Part shown: positions 26,598 to 36,104 of the stretch, piece by piece | How the letters are laid out: every line of letters starts with the position of its first letter | Numbering within the stretch: the first letter of the stretch is position 1 | Origin: an uncultured Butyricicoccus sp. | GTDB taxonomy: Bacteria; Bacillota; Clostridia; Oscillospirales; Butyricicoccaceae | Direction: 5' to 3' | Length of the DNA: 64,000 nt | Assembly: GCA_904420185.1 (NCBI GenBank) | Contig: CAJFUJ010000047.1 | Span: 1-64,000, forward strand | Position numbers and translations under genes: made by a program | The notes under the pieces: generated by a model | What the model saw: only the letters and a program-made list of their open reading frames with translations | What the model was told of the DNA's origin: nothing | Database searches by the model: none

Positions 26598-28344
26598 CCT
26601 TTGCCTGCAAATCGACCGGCAGCGTGATCGTGACCACCGTGCCCACGTTCACCCGGCTGTCCAGCCGGATGCTGCCCTTGTGTGCCTCGACCATTTCCTT
26701 TGCGATGGCCAGGCCCAAGCCGGTGCCGCCTTTTTGGCGTGAGCGGGCCTTGTCCACCCGGTAAAACCGCTCGAACAAGCGCGGGATATCCTCCTCGGGG
26801 ATGCCGATGCCGTTGTCCGCAATGCGCAGTTCGATGGCGCCCTGGTCTGTTTGGGCGGCCGATACATGGATGCGCCCGCCGCTCGGCGTGTACTTGATCG
26901 AGTTGGAGATGATGTTGACCACCACCTGCTCCAATCGTTCCTTGTCGCCCACCATTTCGGGCAGGTCGGGCTGCATGTCCAGCGTCAGGGTATGGCCGTT
27001 GTTTTGGGCGTCCAGCTTCATGGCGGTGTAGACGTTTTCCAGCATTTCTTGGATGGAGAAGCGGCGGAAGGTCAGGTCCATGCGGCCGTAATCCAGTTTA
27101 GACAGCGTCAGCAGGTCTTTGACGATGCGCGTCATGCGGTCGGCCTCGCCCGAGATGACCCCCAAAAAGCGCTTTTCGGTTTCCGCCGGCAACTCGCCTG
27201 CGGCGTCCAGCAGGGTTTCGGTGTAGCTTTTGATGTTGGTCAGCGGCGTGCGCAGCTCGTGCGACACATTGGCGACGAATTCCCGCCGTGCGTCGTCCAG
27301 CTTGCGCTGCTCGGTGATGTCGTGGATCATGACGATCACGCCGCGCTCATTTTCCCCGGCGCCATAGGGCGCGATGAGCACGTTGAGCGTGCGGCCCAGC
27401 CGCTCGATCTCGGCGCTGGTGAATTTGCGCTCGCCGCTGGCCGCGGGCAGCGTCAGGCCGGGGAACACCTGGTCGAAGGTCATATTTTCGTCGAAGGTGA
27501 CCCCCATCAGCCGCTCGGTGGCCGGGTTCATGTGGATGATGTGGCCGTCCGAAGTAAAGCCTGCCACCCCGTCAGCCATGTGCAGAAAGACCGTGTTGAG
27601 CTTGTCGCGCTCCTCCTGCACTTCGCCCAGCGTGCTTTGCAGCATTTCGGCCATGTAGTTGAAGTTTTCGGTCAGGTTGCCGATTTCGTCGCCCGATTGG
27701 ATGGGCAAACGGTGGCTGAAGTCGCCCGATGCAACCAGCTGGGCCTGTTTTTTGATGTTCTCGATCGGGGTGGTGATGGTCTTGCTGAGCAAGAAGCTCA
27801 GCAGCACCGCCACCAGCAGACCGAACAGCATCGATTCGAGGACGATGCTGAAAAAACGCCAAGAAAGGTCTTGGATCTCCTGCTTGTCGTCTTTGATGTA
27901 CACAATGTAATCTTGATCGCCGCCATCGACCGGATAGGCGGCGTCCAAATAGCTCTCCACAACCGAGTTTTGGATGCCCACCTCGCCCGCCATGGCCGCG
28001 ATCAGGTTGGGCGTCGCGCTCAGGTCCGCGCTCGCCTGCACCCGCGAGCCGCTCAGGTAGCCGCCGTCTGCGTCCAAAATGTAGTAGTTGCGGTGGCTGT
28101 CGATGCCCAGCGAGCCCGTCCAGGCCGTGACCACCGACGCCAGCTGGTCCTCGCCGCCCTCCTGGGCTGCTTCGTTGAGCGACACCAGCATTTCCGACGT
28201 AAACACGCCGGTCACCTGGTCGTGAAAGTCCTTCAGATAGAAGTTGCCCACGCTGTTGATGAGGAAGGTGCCCATCACAGCCATCACCGACACGATCAGC
28301 AAGATCAGGATCAGGACAAGCTTCATATGGAGGCTGCGAAACAT
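26590..28344 (-). CDS. walK: Sensor histidine kinase WalK (YycG)
   Basis: A 584-residue membrane kinase that monitors cell-wall status and phosphorylates WalR. Membrane helices lie near 7-29 and 165-190 and flank an extracytoplasmic sensor loop. A HAMP domain (SKTITTPIENI), a PAS domain, the H-box FVANVSHELRTPL and the ATPase boxes NIISNSIKYTP, DNGIGIPEED and GGTGLGLAI follow. The frame begins with ATG-CGT-ATG; AAAGGAG is nine bases from the second ATG (28344) and only three from the first, so the second is used. It is separated from walR by about 220 bp containing a GC-rich repeat. Confidence 0.93.
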   Translation of the reverse strand: MFRSLHMKLVLILILLIVSVMAVMGTFLINSVGNFYLKDFHDQVTGVFTSEMLVSLNEAAQEGGEDQLASVVTAWTGSLGIDSHRNYYILDADGGYLSGSRVQASADLSATPNLIAAMAGEVGIQNSVVESYLDAAYPVDGGDQDYIVYIKDDKQEIQDLSWRFFSIVLESMLFGLLVAVLLSFLLSKTITTPIENIKKQAQLVASGDFSHRLPIQSGDEIGNLTENFNYMAEMLQSTLGEVQEERDKLNTVFLHMADGVAGFTSDGHIIHMNPATERLMGVTFDENMTFDQVFPGLTLPAASGERKFTSAEIERLGRTLNVLIAPYGAGENERGVIVMIHDITEQRKLDDARREFVANVSHELRTPLTNIKSYTETLLDAAGELPAETEKRFLGVISGEADRMTRIVKDLLTLSKLDYGRMDLTFRRFSIQEMLENVYTAMKLDAQNNGHTLTLDMQPDLPEMVGDKERLEQVVVNIISNSIKYTPSGGRIHVSAAQTDQGAIELRIADNGIGIPEEDIPRLFERFYRVDKARSRQKGGTGLGLAIAKEMVEAHKGSIRLDSRVNVGTVVTITLPVDLQAKDG

Positions 28345-28372
28345 ACGCATTTTCTCCTTTGCTTTTGTATAG

Positions 28373-28525
28373 GCAGGGGCTCTGCCCCTGCACCCTGGCG
28401 GGGCTCCGCCCCTGCACCCCGGCGGGGCTCTGCCCCTGCACCCCGGCGGGGCTCCGCCCCTGCACCCCGCGAGCCTTTGAAAAGGCTCGAGCCAAACTTT
28501 GCGCGGAATGCGGATCGCATTCCGC
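28373..28525. repeat. GC-rich hairpin repeat, copy 4, with two-hairpin tail
   Basis: Four tandem units of GGGGCTC(C/T)GCCCCTGCACCC (28373-28470) are followed by a perfect 9-bp hairpin, CGAGCCTTT at 28470-28478 with 28481-28489, and a perfect 10-bp hairpin, GCGGAATGCG at 28503-28512 with 28516-28525. The same three-part structure occurs near 44748-44880. It lies inside the walR-walK intergenic region. Confidence 0.8.
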
Positions 28526-28567
28526 TTCCGCTATTCCGCTAAGTTTCGCTAGGTTTCCAATGGGGTG

Positions 28568-29278
28568 TTAGATGCGTTCCAGCGGTTCGGTGTCTGAAAA
28601 ATAGTAGCCAAACCCGCGTTTTGTGATGATGAACCGCGGCTGTGCCGGCTGGTCCTCCAATTTTTCGCGCAGCCGGCGGATGGCCACGTCCACGGCGCGC
28701 AAGTCGCCGTAGTAGTCATAGCCCCACACGTTTTGCATGAGTTCTTCGCGGGAGAACACCTTCCCCGGCTCGGCGGCCAGGAAGGTTAAAATATCGAATT
28801 CGCGTACCGACAGATCCAGCGGTTTGCCGTCTTTATACACCACGCCGCGGTCGGCTGCGATCACCAGCTTGCCGCCCGGGATGCTGGACACGTCCTCAGC
28901 GGCTGTCTGCTGTGCGGACACCCGCCGGATATTGGCTTTGACCCGCGCCAGCAGTTCGCGCATGGAGAAGGGTTTGGTGATATAGTCGTCCGCGCCCAGC
29001 TCCAGGCCCAGCACTTTGTCCGCCTCCTCCTCCCGGGCGGTCAGCATCAGGATGGGCACCTGTGAGCTTTGCCGCACCCGGCGGCACACCTCGAACCCGT
29101 CCATTCCCGGCAGCATCACGTCCAGCAGCACCAAATCGGGCGACTGCTCCAGCGCTGCCCGCAGGCCGTCCGGGCCGTCGTTGGCTTCCAGGGTATTGTA
29201 GCCCTCGCGTTGCAGGTTGAAAATCAGGATGTCAGCGATTGCTTTTTCGTCCTCCACCACCAAAATGGTTTTGTCCAT
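28568..29278 (-). CDS. walR: Response regulator WalR (YycF)
   Basis: A 236-residue OmpR/PhoB-type regulator. The receiver domain (1-120) has the acidic pocket ILVVEDEKA, the phosphorylated Asp in LVLLDVMLPGMDG and the Lys in ITKPFSMRE. The winged-helix domain (about 140-228) ends in FIITKRGFGYYF, very close to WalR of other Firmicutes. It controls autolysin and cell-wall genes and is essential in several relatives. AGGAGG precedes the ATG. It heads walR-walK-walH-walI and lies 25 bp after the Nudix gene. Confidence 0.93.
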   Translation of the reverse strand: MDKTILVVEDEKAIADILIFNLQREGYNTLEANDGPDGLRAALEQSPDLVLLDVMLPGMDGFEVCRRVRQSSQVPILMLTAREEEADKVLGLELGADDYITKPFSMRELLARVKANIRRVSAQQTAAEDVSSIPGGKLVIAADRGVVYKDGKPLDLSVREFDILTFLAAEPGKVFSREELMQNVWGYDYYGDLRAVDVAIRRLREKLEDQPAQPRFIITKRGFGYYFSDTEPLERI

Positions 29279-29303
29279 TGTGTTCCTCCTATGGGGTATG
29301 GCC

Positions 29304-29843
29304 TTAGATGAGGCCCTTGAGCCGCGCGCGGTAGGCTGCGGCCATGGTTTTGCCGTCTTTGATCTCGTCTGTCAAAATGCGCTGTTCCAGCTCGGCAAAC
29401 GGCATGGTCACCCGCTCGACGAATTCGTCCTCATCCGGGTTGCACTGGCCGGGCGACAGGTCCATCGCTGCGAACAGATAGACGATTTCGTCCAAAAATC
29501 CGGGCGACGGATAGATGCAGCCCAGCTCGATGAGCCGGCCGGCGGTAAAGCCGGTTTCCTCTTGCAGTTCGCGCAGGCCGCAGGCTGCGGCGTCCTCGGG
29601 GCCGTGGTCCATTTTCCCGGCCGGGATTTCGTAGATGGTCTCGCCGTAGGGGTAGCGGAACTGCCGCACCAAGATGACGTTGCCGTCCTGGTCGATCGGC
29701 AGCACGCCCACGCCGCCGACGTGTTCGCACACCTCGCGCGTGGCCGTGCGGCCGTTGGGCAGCTCGACCTGGTCCACCCGGGCGCGCATGATTTTGCCTT
29801 GGAATTTGTAGGCTTGGTTCAGGGTTTTTTCGGTGAAATCCAT
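29304..29843 (-). CDS. Nudix hydrolase, ADP-ribose pyrophosphatase type
   Basis: A 179-residue enzyme expected to cleave ADP-ribose to AMP and ribose-5-phosphate. The Nudix box is complete: GKMDHGPEDAAACGLRE followed by LQEETGF, and VRQFRYPYGETIYEIPAG just before it is typical of the NudF subgroup. CAAGGAG lies upstream of the ATG. Its closeness to walR (25 bp) and to the amylase gene suggests read-through, but a functional link is not evident. Confidence 0.9.
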   Translation of the reverse strand: MDFTEKTLNQAYKFQGKIMRARVDQVELPNGRTATREVCEHVGGVGVLPIDQDGNVILVRQFRYPYGETIYEIPAGKMDHGPEDAAACGLRELQEETGFTAGRLIELGCIYPSPGFLDEIVYLFAAMDLSPGQCNPDEDEFVERVTMPFAELEQRILTDEIKDGKTMAAAYRARLKGLI

Positions 29844-29879
29844 GCTGTTTTCTCCTTGCTGGTGGTTTGTTTGTTCGTC

Positions 29880-31763
29880 TTAATGCAGTTGGTAGAGTTG
29901 GGCGCTATTGGGCGGCAGTTCGAGCACCAGTTCTTCCGCATCCGCGTAGCCGTCGCCGGTGAACAGGTCGCGCGCCTCCTGCGCGCCCTCCAGCGCATAG
30001 CTGACCGGTTCGCTGCCGCGGTTGACCGTCACCAGCACCCGTTCCTCTTCGCTTGCGCGCTGGTAGAGCAGCACCGCGCCCTTGGCTTCCAAAAATTCCA
30101 GTTCGCCGTCGATCAGCGCCGGGTTTTGGCTGCGCACGGTGCACAGGGTGCGGTAAAAGGACAGTAGCTCGGTGTCCTCCTCGCCCCAGGGGTAGGTGCG
30201 GCGGTTGAAGGGGTCCTCATAGCCCTGTTGTCCGGCCTCGTCGCCGTAGTAGATGGTCGGTGAGCCCGGCATGGTAAATTGCAAAATGGCCGCGATTTTG
30301 AGCAGCTGCTTGGCGTGCGCCAGCGCCTCACCTTCCAGGCGGTGGTTTGCGCGGAAGTCGCGGCTTGCGCCCCAATCGTCCGGCCGGGCACCCAGGGCTG
30401 TGATGGCGCGGGGGGTGTCGTGGGTGCCGATGATGTTCATCAGGTTGTAGAACATCGCGCGCGGGTAATTTTCCCGCAGGCATTCGATTTTTTCGGCGAA
30501 GTCCTCGGCCGGCGAGCCGGTCAAATAGGCCATGATGCCGTCGCGCAGCGGGTAGTTCATCACGCTGTCCAGCTCGCCGCCCTGGAAGTACCGCCGGCGC
30601 ACGTCGTAGCTGATTTTGTTGGAAGCGTCCTCCCACACCTCGCCCACGACCAGCGCGTCCGGCTTGACCTCGCGCGCGGCCTGGTTGAGCTTTGCGATGA
30701 AGGCATCGGGCAGCTCGTCGGCCACATCCAGCCGCCACCCCGACGCCCCGGCTTTGAGCCAGTGGCGGATGACGCTGTCCGCGCCGGTGATGATATAGTC
30801 CAGGTATTTGGGGTTCATCTCGTTGACCTGCGGCAGGGTGTAGATGCCCCACCACGACGAATACTGGTCGGGCCAGCGGGAAAAGTCGTACCAATCGAAA
30901 TAGGGGGATTCTTTGGACTGATAGGCGCCCACGCTGTCGTAATGGCCGCGGGCGTTGAAATAGCGGCTGTCGTAGCCGTTGTGGCTGAACACGCCGTCCA
31001 GGATCACCCGCATCCCCCGTTTGCCGGCTTCGCGGCACAGGGTGCAAAAGTCCTCCTCGGTGCCCATCATGGGGTCGATGCACTGATAGTCGCCGGTATC
31101 GTACCGGTGGTTGGAAAAGGCTTCGAAGATGGGGTTGAAATAGATGGTTTGCACGTGCAGGCTCTCCAGGTAGTCCAGTTTGGACAGCACCCCTTTGAGG
31201 CTGCCGCCGAAGAAGTCGTTGTTTAGGATTTCGCCTTGTGCGTTGGGCTGATAGACCGGCGTATCCGACCAATTGTGGTGGACGTGGCGTTCCGAGCGGT
31301 AGCCGGTTTCGGGCGGGATCTCGGTCCGGCAAAATCGGTCGGGGAAGATGTTATACGTGATGCCCCGGCCGAACCAGCCGGCCACCGCATAATTGCCGTC
31401 GAATACGGTCATTTGGAACAAGCTGCCCGGCTGGTCCTGCACCGTCCCTTCGCCGCCGCTGCTGCGGCAGATATAATAGGTTTCTTTTTCTGTGTGGATA
31501 CAAAAACAATACCAAAAAAGCCCGGGCGCGCCTGCCGGCAGCTCGATGGAGTACCGGTCCCGTGCGCCCTTATATCCGTTCCAGTGCAGCGGCAAGGTTT
31601 GGGCCTGGCTGCCGTCCGGCGTGAGCAGCAGCTCGGCCGACAAAATCCCCGCCGAACGCAGCGGGTAGATGTTCAGCCGCACCGTTTCGCCGCTTGGAAC
31701 CGCGCCGTACGGGCTTTTGCACGCGATTTTTCTAGAACAGAAGATGCTTGAAACTTCGTACAT
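29880..31763 (-). CDS. GH13 alpha-amylase family enzyme (neopullulanase/cyclomaltodextrinase-like)
   Basis: A 627-residue intracellular glycoside hydrolase; no signal peptide is seen. An N-terminal beta-sandwich of about 130 residues precedes the TIM barrel. GWRLDVADEL holds the nucleophile Asp, VVGEVWED the acid/base Glu and IIGTHDTPR the third carboxylate. The architecture fits GH13 subfamily 20, which trims maltooligosaccharides, cyclodextrins or pullulan. AAAGGAG is placed correctly for the ATG at 31763; the frame runs 16 codons further upstream without a site. It lies beside the glycogen operon and is probably a partner in alpha-glucan breakdown. Confidence 0.88.
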   Translation of the reverse strand: MYEVSSIFCSRKIACKSPYGAVPSGETVRLNIYPLRSAGILSAELLLTPDGSQAQTLPLHWNGYKGARDRYSIELPAGAPGLFWYCFCIHTEKETYYICRSSGGEGTVQDQPGSLFQMTVFDGNYAVAGWFGRGITYNIFPDRFCRTEIPPETGYRSERHVHHNWSDTPVYQPNAQGEILNNDFFGGSLKGVLSKLDYLESLHVQTIYFNPIFEAFSNHRYDTGDYQCIDPMMGTEEDFCTLCREAGKRGMRVILDGVFSHNGYDSRYFNARGHYDSVGAYQSKESPYFDWYDFSRWPDQYSSWWGIYTLPQVNEMNPKYLDYIITGADSVIRHWLKAGASGWRLDVADELPDAFIAKLNQAAREVKPDALVVGEVWEDASNKISYDVRRRYFQGGELDSVMNYPLRDGIMAYLTGSPAEDFAEKIECLRENYPRAMFYNLMNIIGTHDTPRAITALGARPDDWGASRDFRANHRLEGEALAHAKQLLKIAAILQFTMPGSPTIYYGDEAGQQGYEDPFNRRTYPWGEEDTELLSFYRTLCTVRSQNPALIDGELEFLEAKGAVLLYQRASEEERVLVTVNRGSEPVSYALEGAQEARDLFTGDGYADAEELVLELPPNSAQLYQLH

Positions 31764-31903
31764 GAATAATCTCCTTTGTGATCGCGGCCAGTGGGTTTGT
31801 CCGGGCCGCATCCATCGGTTCGTTTGGTGTGAAGGCGTGCAGTGGCCGGGGGTTTTCTCCCCGATGTGCGCTGCGCCGTTTCAGTTCACACGTTTCCAGG
31901 TTA

Positions 31904-31912
31904 AGTATACCA
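31904..31912 (-). promoter_or_regulatory. Extended -10 promoter of the amylase gene
   Basis: The minus strand reads TGG-TATACT here, an extended -10 with a near-consensus hexamer, about 140 bp upstream of the start. No convincing -35 accompanies it. Confidence 0.4.
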
Positions 31913-31981
31913 CAAATCCCGCGCTTTTTTAAGGGGGCAAATCGCTTTTTTACAATTCCGGGCCATTCTGCGCAAAAAAAC

Positions 31982-32015
31982 CCCAACCCGGAGGGCCAAA
32001 GCCTGCCGGGTTGGG
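31982..32015 (-). terminator. Terminator of the glycogen operon
   Basis: A perfect 10-bp stem CCCAACCCGG (31982-31991 with 32006-32015), followed on the minus strand by seven T residues, 25 bp after the glgP stop. Confidence 0.88.
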
Positions 32016-32039
32016 AAGTTGCAGCTTTTTGACAGTCTT

Positions 32040-34472
32040 TTAATAGGCGAAGTTGGTGTACACCCGCCAGATGTTCTGCGCGTATTCAGCGACCGCGCGG
32101 TCGGCCGCAAACCGGCCGGAATTTGCGATGTTGATGAGGGACATGTAGTTCCAGTTTTCCGGGCGCTGGTACATCTGCGCCACCCGTTCCTGGGCGAAAC
32201 GGTAGGATTCAAAGTCCTTGCAGATCATAAACCGGTCGGTCCGGCCCGGGCCGCCGTCGATCAGGCTGGCCACCACGCTGCCATAATCGACATGGTCACC
32301 GAACCCGGTGCGGATGTGGTCGAGCACGTCCTTCAAGATGGGGTTTTGGTTGTAGTAGTCGCGGGCGCAATAGGCGCCGGATGCGGCCAGCGCTTCGGCT
32401 TCGGGTGCTTCCATGCCGAAGATGAAGATATTTTCCGGGCCGACCGCCTCACAGATTTCGATGTTGGCGCCGTCCATGGTGCCGATGGTCAGCGCGCCGT
32501 TCATCATGAATTTCATATTGCCGGTGCCCGAGCCCTCCTTGCCTGCCAGCGAGATCTGTTCGGACAGTTCGGCGGCCGGCATGATGCGCTCGGCCAGCGA
32601 CACCCGGTAGTCCTCCAAAAAGACCACCTTGAGTTTGTCACCGATGTCCGGGTCGTTGTTGACCAGGTTGGCGATCGAGTGGATGAGCTGGATGGTCTTT
32701 TTGGCCATGGCATAGCCCGGCGCCGCCTTGGAGCCGAACAGCATGGTACGCGGCACAAACGGCATCGACGGGTTGGCCTTGAGCGCGTGGTACATGGCCA
32801 GCACGTGCAGCACGTTGAGCAGCTGCCGCTTGTATTCGTGCAGGCGCTTGACCTGCACGTCGAAAATCGAGTCCAGGTTGACCTCGATGTGGTTGTGCTC
32901 GGCGATGTATTGGGCCAGGCGCTGCTTGTTGCGGCGCTTGATTTCGGCCAGCTGCCGCAGCAGGCGGGTGTCGCCGCCGAAGTTGGACAGCACCTGCAAC
33001 TCCGACGGGTGGGTGATGAACCCGCTGCCGATCTTGGACTGGATGAGGTCGGTCAGCTCGGGGTTGGCCTCGCACAGCCACCGCCGCAGCGCAATGCCGT
33101 TGGTCACATTGCCAAAGCGCATGGGGTATACGCGGTACAAATCCGCGAACACCCGCTCGCGCAAAATGGCCGAGTGCAGCTCGGACACCCCGTTGACCGA
33201 AAACGAACCCACCACCGCCAGATGGGCCATGCGCACCTGCCCGTCGGCCACGATGGCCAGGCGGGAGATCTGCTCAAAGTCGCCCGGGTAGTAGTTCCAC
33301 AGCTCTTTGCAGTAGCGCTCGTTGATTTCGTTGATGATCATCATCACCCGCGGCATATGGCCCTGCACCAGGTCGGTCGGCCAGCACTCGAGCGCCTCGG
33401 GCATGACCGTGTGGTTGGTGTACGCCACCGACTGGGACACGTTGTTCCAGGCCATCTCCCAGCTCATGCCCTCCTCGTCCATGAAAATGCGCATCAGCTC
33501 GGGGATGATGAGCGCCGGATGGGTGTCGTTGATGTGGATGACGTTTTTCTCGGCAAAGTTTTGCAGGGTACCATATTGGGCCTTGTGCTTGGCGCAGATG
33601 TCCTGCGCGGTTGCCGACACCAGGAAGTACTGCTGTTTGAGCCGCAGCGACTGCCCGGCCAGGTGGTTATCCTCGGGGTAGAGCACCTTTGAAATCGATT
33701 CCGCCATGGCCACCTTTTCCACGGCGCCCAGGTAATCGCCCTTGGAGAAGGCGTTCATGTCCAGCGCGATCGGGCTTTTGGCCTGCCACAGCCGCAGCCG
33801 CGCGATGTTGTCGGTATGGTAGCCCGAGATGGGCATATCATACGGCACCGCCAGCACCGGCGTATAGTCGGTGTGCTCGACGGCCAGGCCGTCCTCCTCC
33901 CAGCGGGTCTTGACCGCCCCGCCGATGCGCACCTCGCGCACGTCGTCCATGGCCGGGATCTGCCACACCGCGCCGGTTTCCAGCCAGGTGTCGGGCAGCT
34001 CGACCTGGGCGCCGTCCTCGATTTTCTGCTGGAAAATCCCGTTTTCATAGCGGATAGAGTACCCGTTGCCGCACAGGCCCAGTGTAGCCATGCTGTCCAT
34101 GTAGCAGGCCGCCAGCCGTCCCAGCCCGCCGTTTCCAAGGCCGGGATCGTCCTCCTGCTCAAAGATATCCGCCATCTCATAGCCCAAGTCGGCCAGCGCG
34201 CCCTCGAGCGCCTCCTGAATGCCCAGGTTGAACGCGTTGTTGCGCAGGGAGCGGCCCAGCAGAAATTCCATGCACAGATAATGCACTTGCCGCGCCCCTT
34301 CCTGCCGCGCCTGCCGCTGGGTTTCCATCATGTGGTCTACCAGCTGGTCACGGATGACCATCGCGCAGGCTTGGTAAATTTGCTTGGGGCTGGCCTCGGT
34401 TGCCTCGCGGCTGAAATGCCGCCGCAGCTTACCGATGATCTCTTCTTTGATTTGGGTTTTGCTGTTTGCCAT
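32040..34472 (-). CDS. glgP: Glycogen/alpha-glucan phosphorylase
   Basis: An 810-residue GT35 enzyme that releases glucose-1-phosphate from glycogen ends. YLCMEFLLGRSLRNN, DPGLGNGGLGRLAACY and the PLP lysine motif EGSGTGNMKFMMNGALT are all present, and the length is normal. It is the last gene of glgB-glgC-glgD-glgA-glgP. The start ATG at 34472 lacks a clear Shine-Dalgarno sequence, and a strong GC hairpin at 34488-34509 stands just before it, which could modulate its translation or mark an RNA processing point. Confidence 0.96.
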   Translation of the reverse strand: MANSKTQIKEEIIGKLRRHFSREATEASPKQIYQACAMVIRDQLVDHMMETQRQARQEGARQVHYLCMEFLLGRSLRNNAFNLGIQEALEGALADLGYEMADIFEQEDDPGLGNGGLGRLAACYMDSMATLGLCGNGYSIRYENGIFQQKIEDGAQVELPDTWLETGAVWQIPAMDDVREVRIGGAVKTRWEEDGLAVEHTDYTPVLAVPYDMPISGYHTDNIARLRLWQAKSPIALDMNAFSKGDYLGAVEKVAMAESISKVLYPEDNHLAGQSLRLKQQYFLVSATAQDICAKHKAQYGTLQNFAEKNVIHINDTHPALIIPELMRIFMDEEGMSWEMAWNNVSQSVAYTNHTVMPEALECWPTDLVQGHMPRVMMIINEINERYCKELWNYYPGDFEQISRLAIVADGQVRMAHLAVVGSFSVNGVSELHSAILRERVFADLYRVYPMRFGNVTNGIALRRWLCEANPELTDLIQSKIGSGFITHPSELQVLSNFGGDTRLLRQLAEIKRRNKQRLAQYIAEHNHIEVNLDSIFDVQVKRLHEYKRQLLNVLHVLAMYHALKANPSMPFVPRTMLFGSKAAPGYAMAKKTIQLIHSIANLVNNDPDIGDKLKVVFLEDYRVSLAERIMPAAELSEQISLAGKEGSGTGNMKFMMNGALTIGTMDGANIEICEAVGPENIFIFGMEAPEAEALAASGAYCARDYYNQNPILKDVLDHIRTGFGDHVDYGSVVASLIDGGPGRTDRFMICKDFESYRFAQERVAQMYQRPENWNYMSLINIANSGRFAADRAVAEYAQNIWRVYTNFAY

Positions 34473-34487
34473 GATTTGCCGTTTACA

Positions 34488-34509
34488 AGGCCCGGCGTAA
34501 GCCGGGCCT
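34488..34509 (-). other. Intercistronic hairpin before glgP
   Basis: A perfect 9-bp stem AGGCCCGGC (34488-34496 with 34501-34509) closes a 4-nt loop. It lies 15 bp upstream of glgP and has no T run, so it resembles a stability or translation element more than a terminator. Confidence 0.55.
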
Positions 34510-34572
34510 CATCCTCCTTCCAGATACAGTCATCCTCACCGCTGTCTCTCTTCTTCTCTCTTTGTGGGGCGT

Positions 34573-36000
34573 TTAGAGCGATTGGTAGATCTCCAGGTAT
34601 TTTTCCGCCGAACGTTTCCAGCTGAAGTCCGACTTCATGCCGCCGATAACCAGCTTCTTCCACGCCTCCTTGTTATACCGATACACCCCGCACGCCTCGC
34701 GGATGACGTGCAGCATATCGTGCGCGTTGTAGCTGTGGAAGGTAAAGCCGTTGCCGGTACCGAGGTAATCGACAAAGGCGGTCACCGTGTCCTTCAGGCC
34801 GCCGGTCTCGCGCACAATCGGGATGGTCCCATACCGCAGCGCAATCATCTGCGCCAGGCCGCACGGCTCGGATTTGGACGGCATCAGGAACAGATCGCAG
34901 CCGCCGTAGATCTTGCTGGCCATCTCGTCTGAAAACATCACCGACACCGAGATCTTACCCGGATACCGCCGCTTGGCTTCCATGAACATCTGCTCATACC
35001 GCCAGTCGCCCTTGCCCAGCACGACAAGGCGCAGGTCCTCTTCCAAGATTTCGTCCAGCACCACTTCGAGCAGGTCAAAGCCCTTGTGCCCGGCAAAGCG
35101 CGACACCATGCCGATCACCGGCGTGTCCTCGCCGCCCTCCAGCCCGCACATGGCCAGCAGGTCGGCCTTGTCGGCCGCCTTGCCCTTGAGGCTGCGGGTG
35201 GTGTAGTTTTTGTACAAGTAGGCGTCTGTGGCCGGGTTAAACCGCTCCTGGTCGATGCCATTGATGATGCCATACAGCTTGTAGCTGCAATCGCGCAAAA
35301 TGGGGTCCAAGCCGTGGCCGTAATAGGGGGTTTGGATTTCCTCCGCATAGGAGGGCGAAACCGTAGTCACCGCGCTTGAGGCCACAATCGCCGCCTTCAT
35401 CAAATTGACGTCCCCGTCCATGGCCATAAAGCCCGAACGGAAGTGGGCGTCGTCGATGCCCAGCACGTATTCCAGGATTTCGCGGCCGTACCGCCCTTGG
35501 TAGGCGATGTTGTGAATGGTGAACACTGTCTTGATGCCCTGGTAATAGGGCCGCCCGGCGAACATCAGGTTGTAATAGACCGGGGTTAAGGCGGTCTGCC
35601 AGTCGTTGCAGTGGATGACGTCGGGTTTAAATTCCAGGTCGGGCAGGATTTCCAGCACCGCTTTGGAGAAAAACGCAAACCGTTCGGCGTCGTCGTACTC
35701 CCCATAGATTTGCCCGCGCGCGAAGTAATATTCGTTGTCGATGAAGTAATAGTCTACGCCCTCTTCGGTATAGCGGAACACGCCGCAATACTGGTTGCGC
35801 CACCCGAGTTGGACATAGGCGTTTTTCAGGTAGGTCATTTTTTCGCGCCAAGCCTGCGAGATCGCGCTATAAAGTGGGCAGAACACCGCCACCTCGTGGC
35901 CTTCGACGGCCAGCGCTTTGGGCAGCGACCCCGCCACATCGCCCAGCCCGCCGGTTTTGGCAAAGGGGGCTACTTCGCTGGCGACATACATAATTTTCAT
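34573..36000 (-). CDS. glgA: Glycogen synthase (ADP-glucose)
   Basis: A 475-residue GT5 enzyme that adds glucose from ADP-glucose to glycogen. The substrate loop KTGGLGDV occurs near residue 15, and the C-terminal lobe has PSKSEPCGLAQM with the conserved Glu, followed by GTIPIVRETGGL. The start at 36000 (MKIMYVASE) has GGAGG eight bases upstream; five further in-frame codons upstream are probably untranslated. It lies between glgD and glgP. Confidence 0.96.
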   Translation of the reverse strand: MKIMYVASEVAPFAKTGGLGDVAGSLPKALAVEGHEVAVFCPLYSAISQAWREKMTYLKNAYVQLGWRNQYCGVFRYTEEGVDYYFIDNEYYFARGQIYGEYDDAERFAFFSKAVLEILPDLEFKPDVIHCNDWQTALTPVYYNLMFAGRPYYQGIKTVFTIHNIAYQGRYGREILEYVLGIDDAHFRSGFMAMDGDVNLMKAAIVASSAVTTVSPSYAEEIQTPYYGHGLDPILRDCSYKLYGIINGIDQERFNPATDAYLYKNYTTRSLKGKAADKADLLAMCGLEGGEDTPVIGMVSRFAGHKGFDLLEVVLDEILEEDLRLVVLGKGDWRYEQMFMEAKRRYPGKISVSVMFSDEMASKIYGGCDLFLMPSKSEPCGLAQMIALRYGTIPIVRETGGLKDTVTAFVDYLGTGNGFTFHSYNAHDMLHVIREACGVYRYNKEAWKKLVIGGMKSDFSWKRSAEKYLEIYQSL

Positions 36001-36104
36001 AAGGGGTACCTCCAAACCGGCAAAGCAGGGCGCGCCAGGGGGACGCTTCCCACCCTGCCTGTCAAACAGTCTTGTGGTCTATCATCTGTAAATGGGGCGC
36101 GCCG

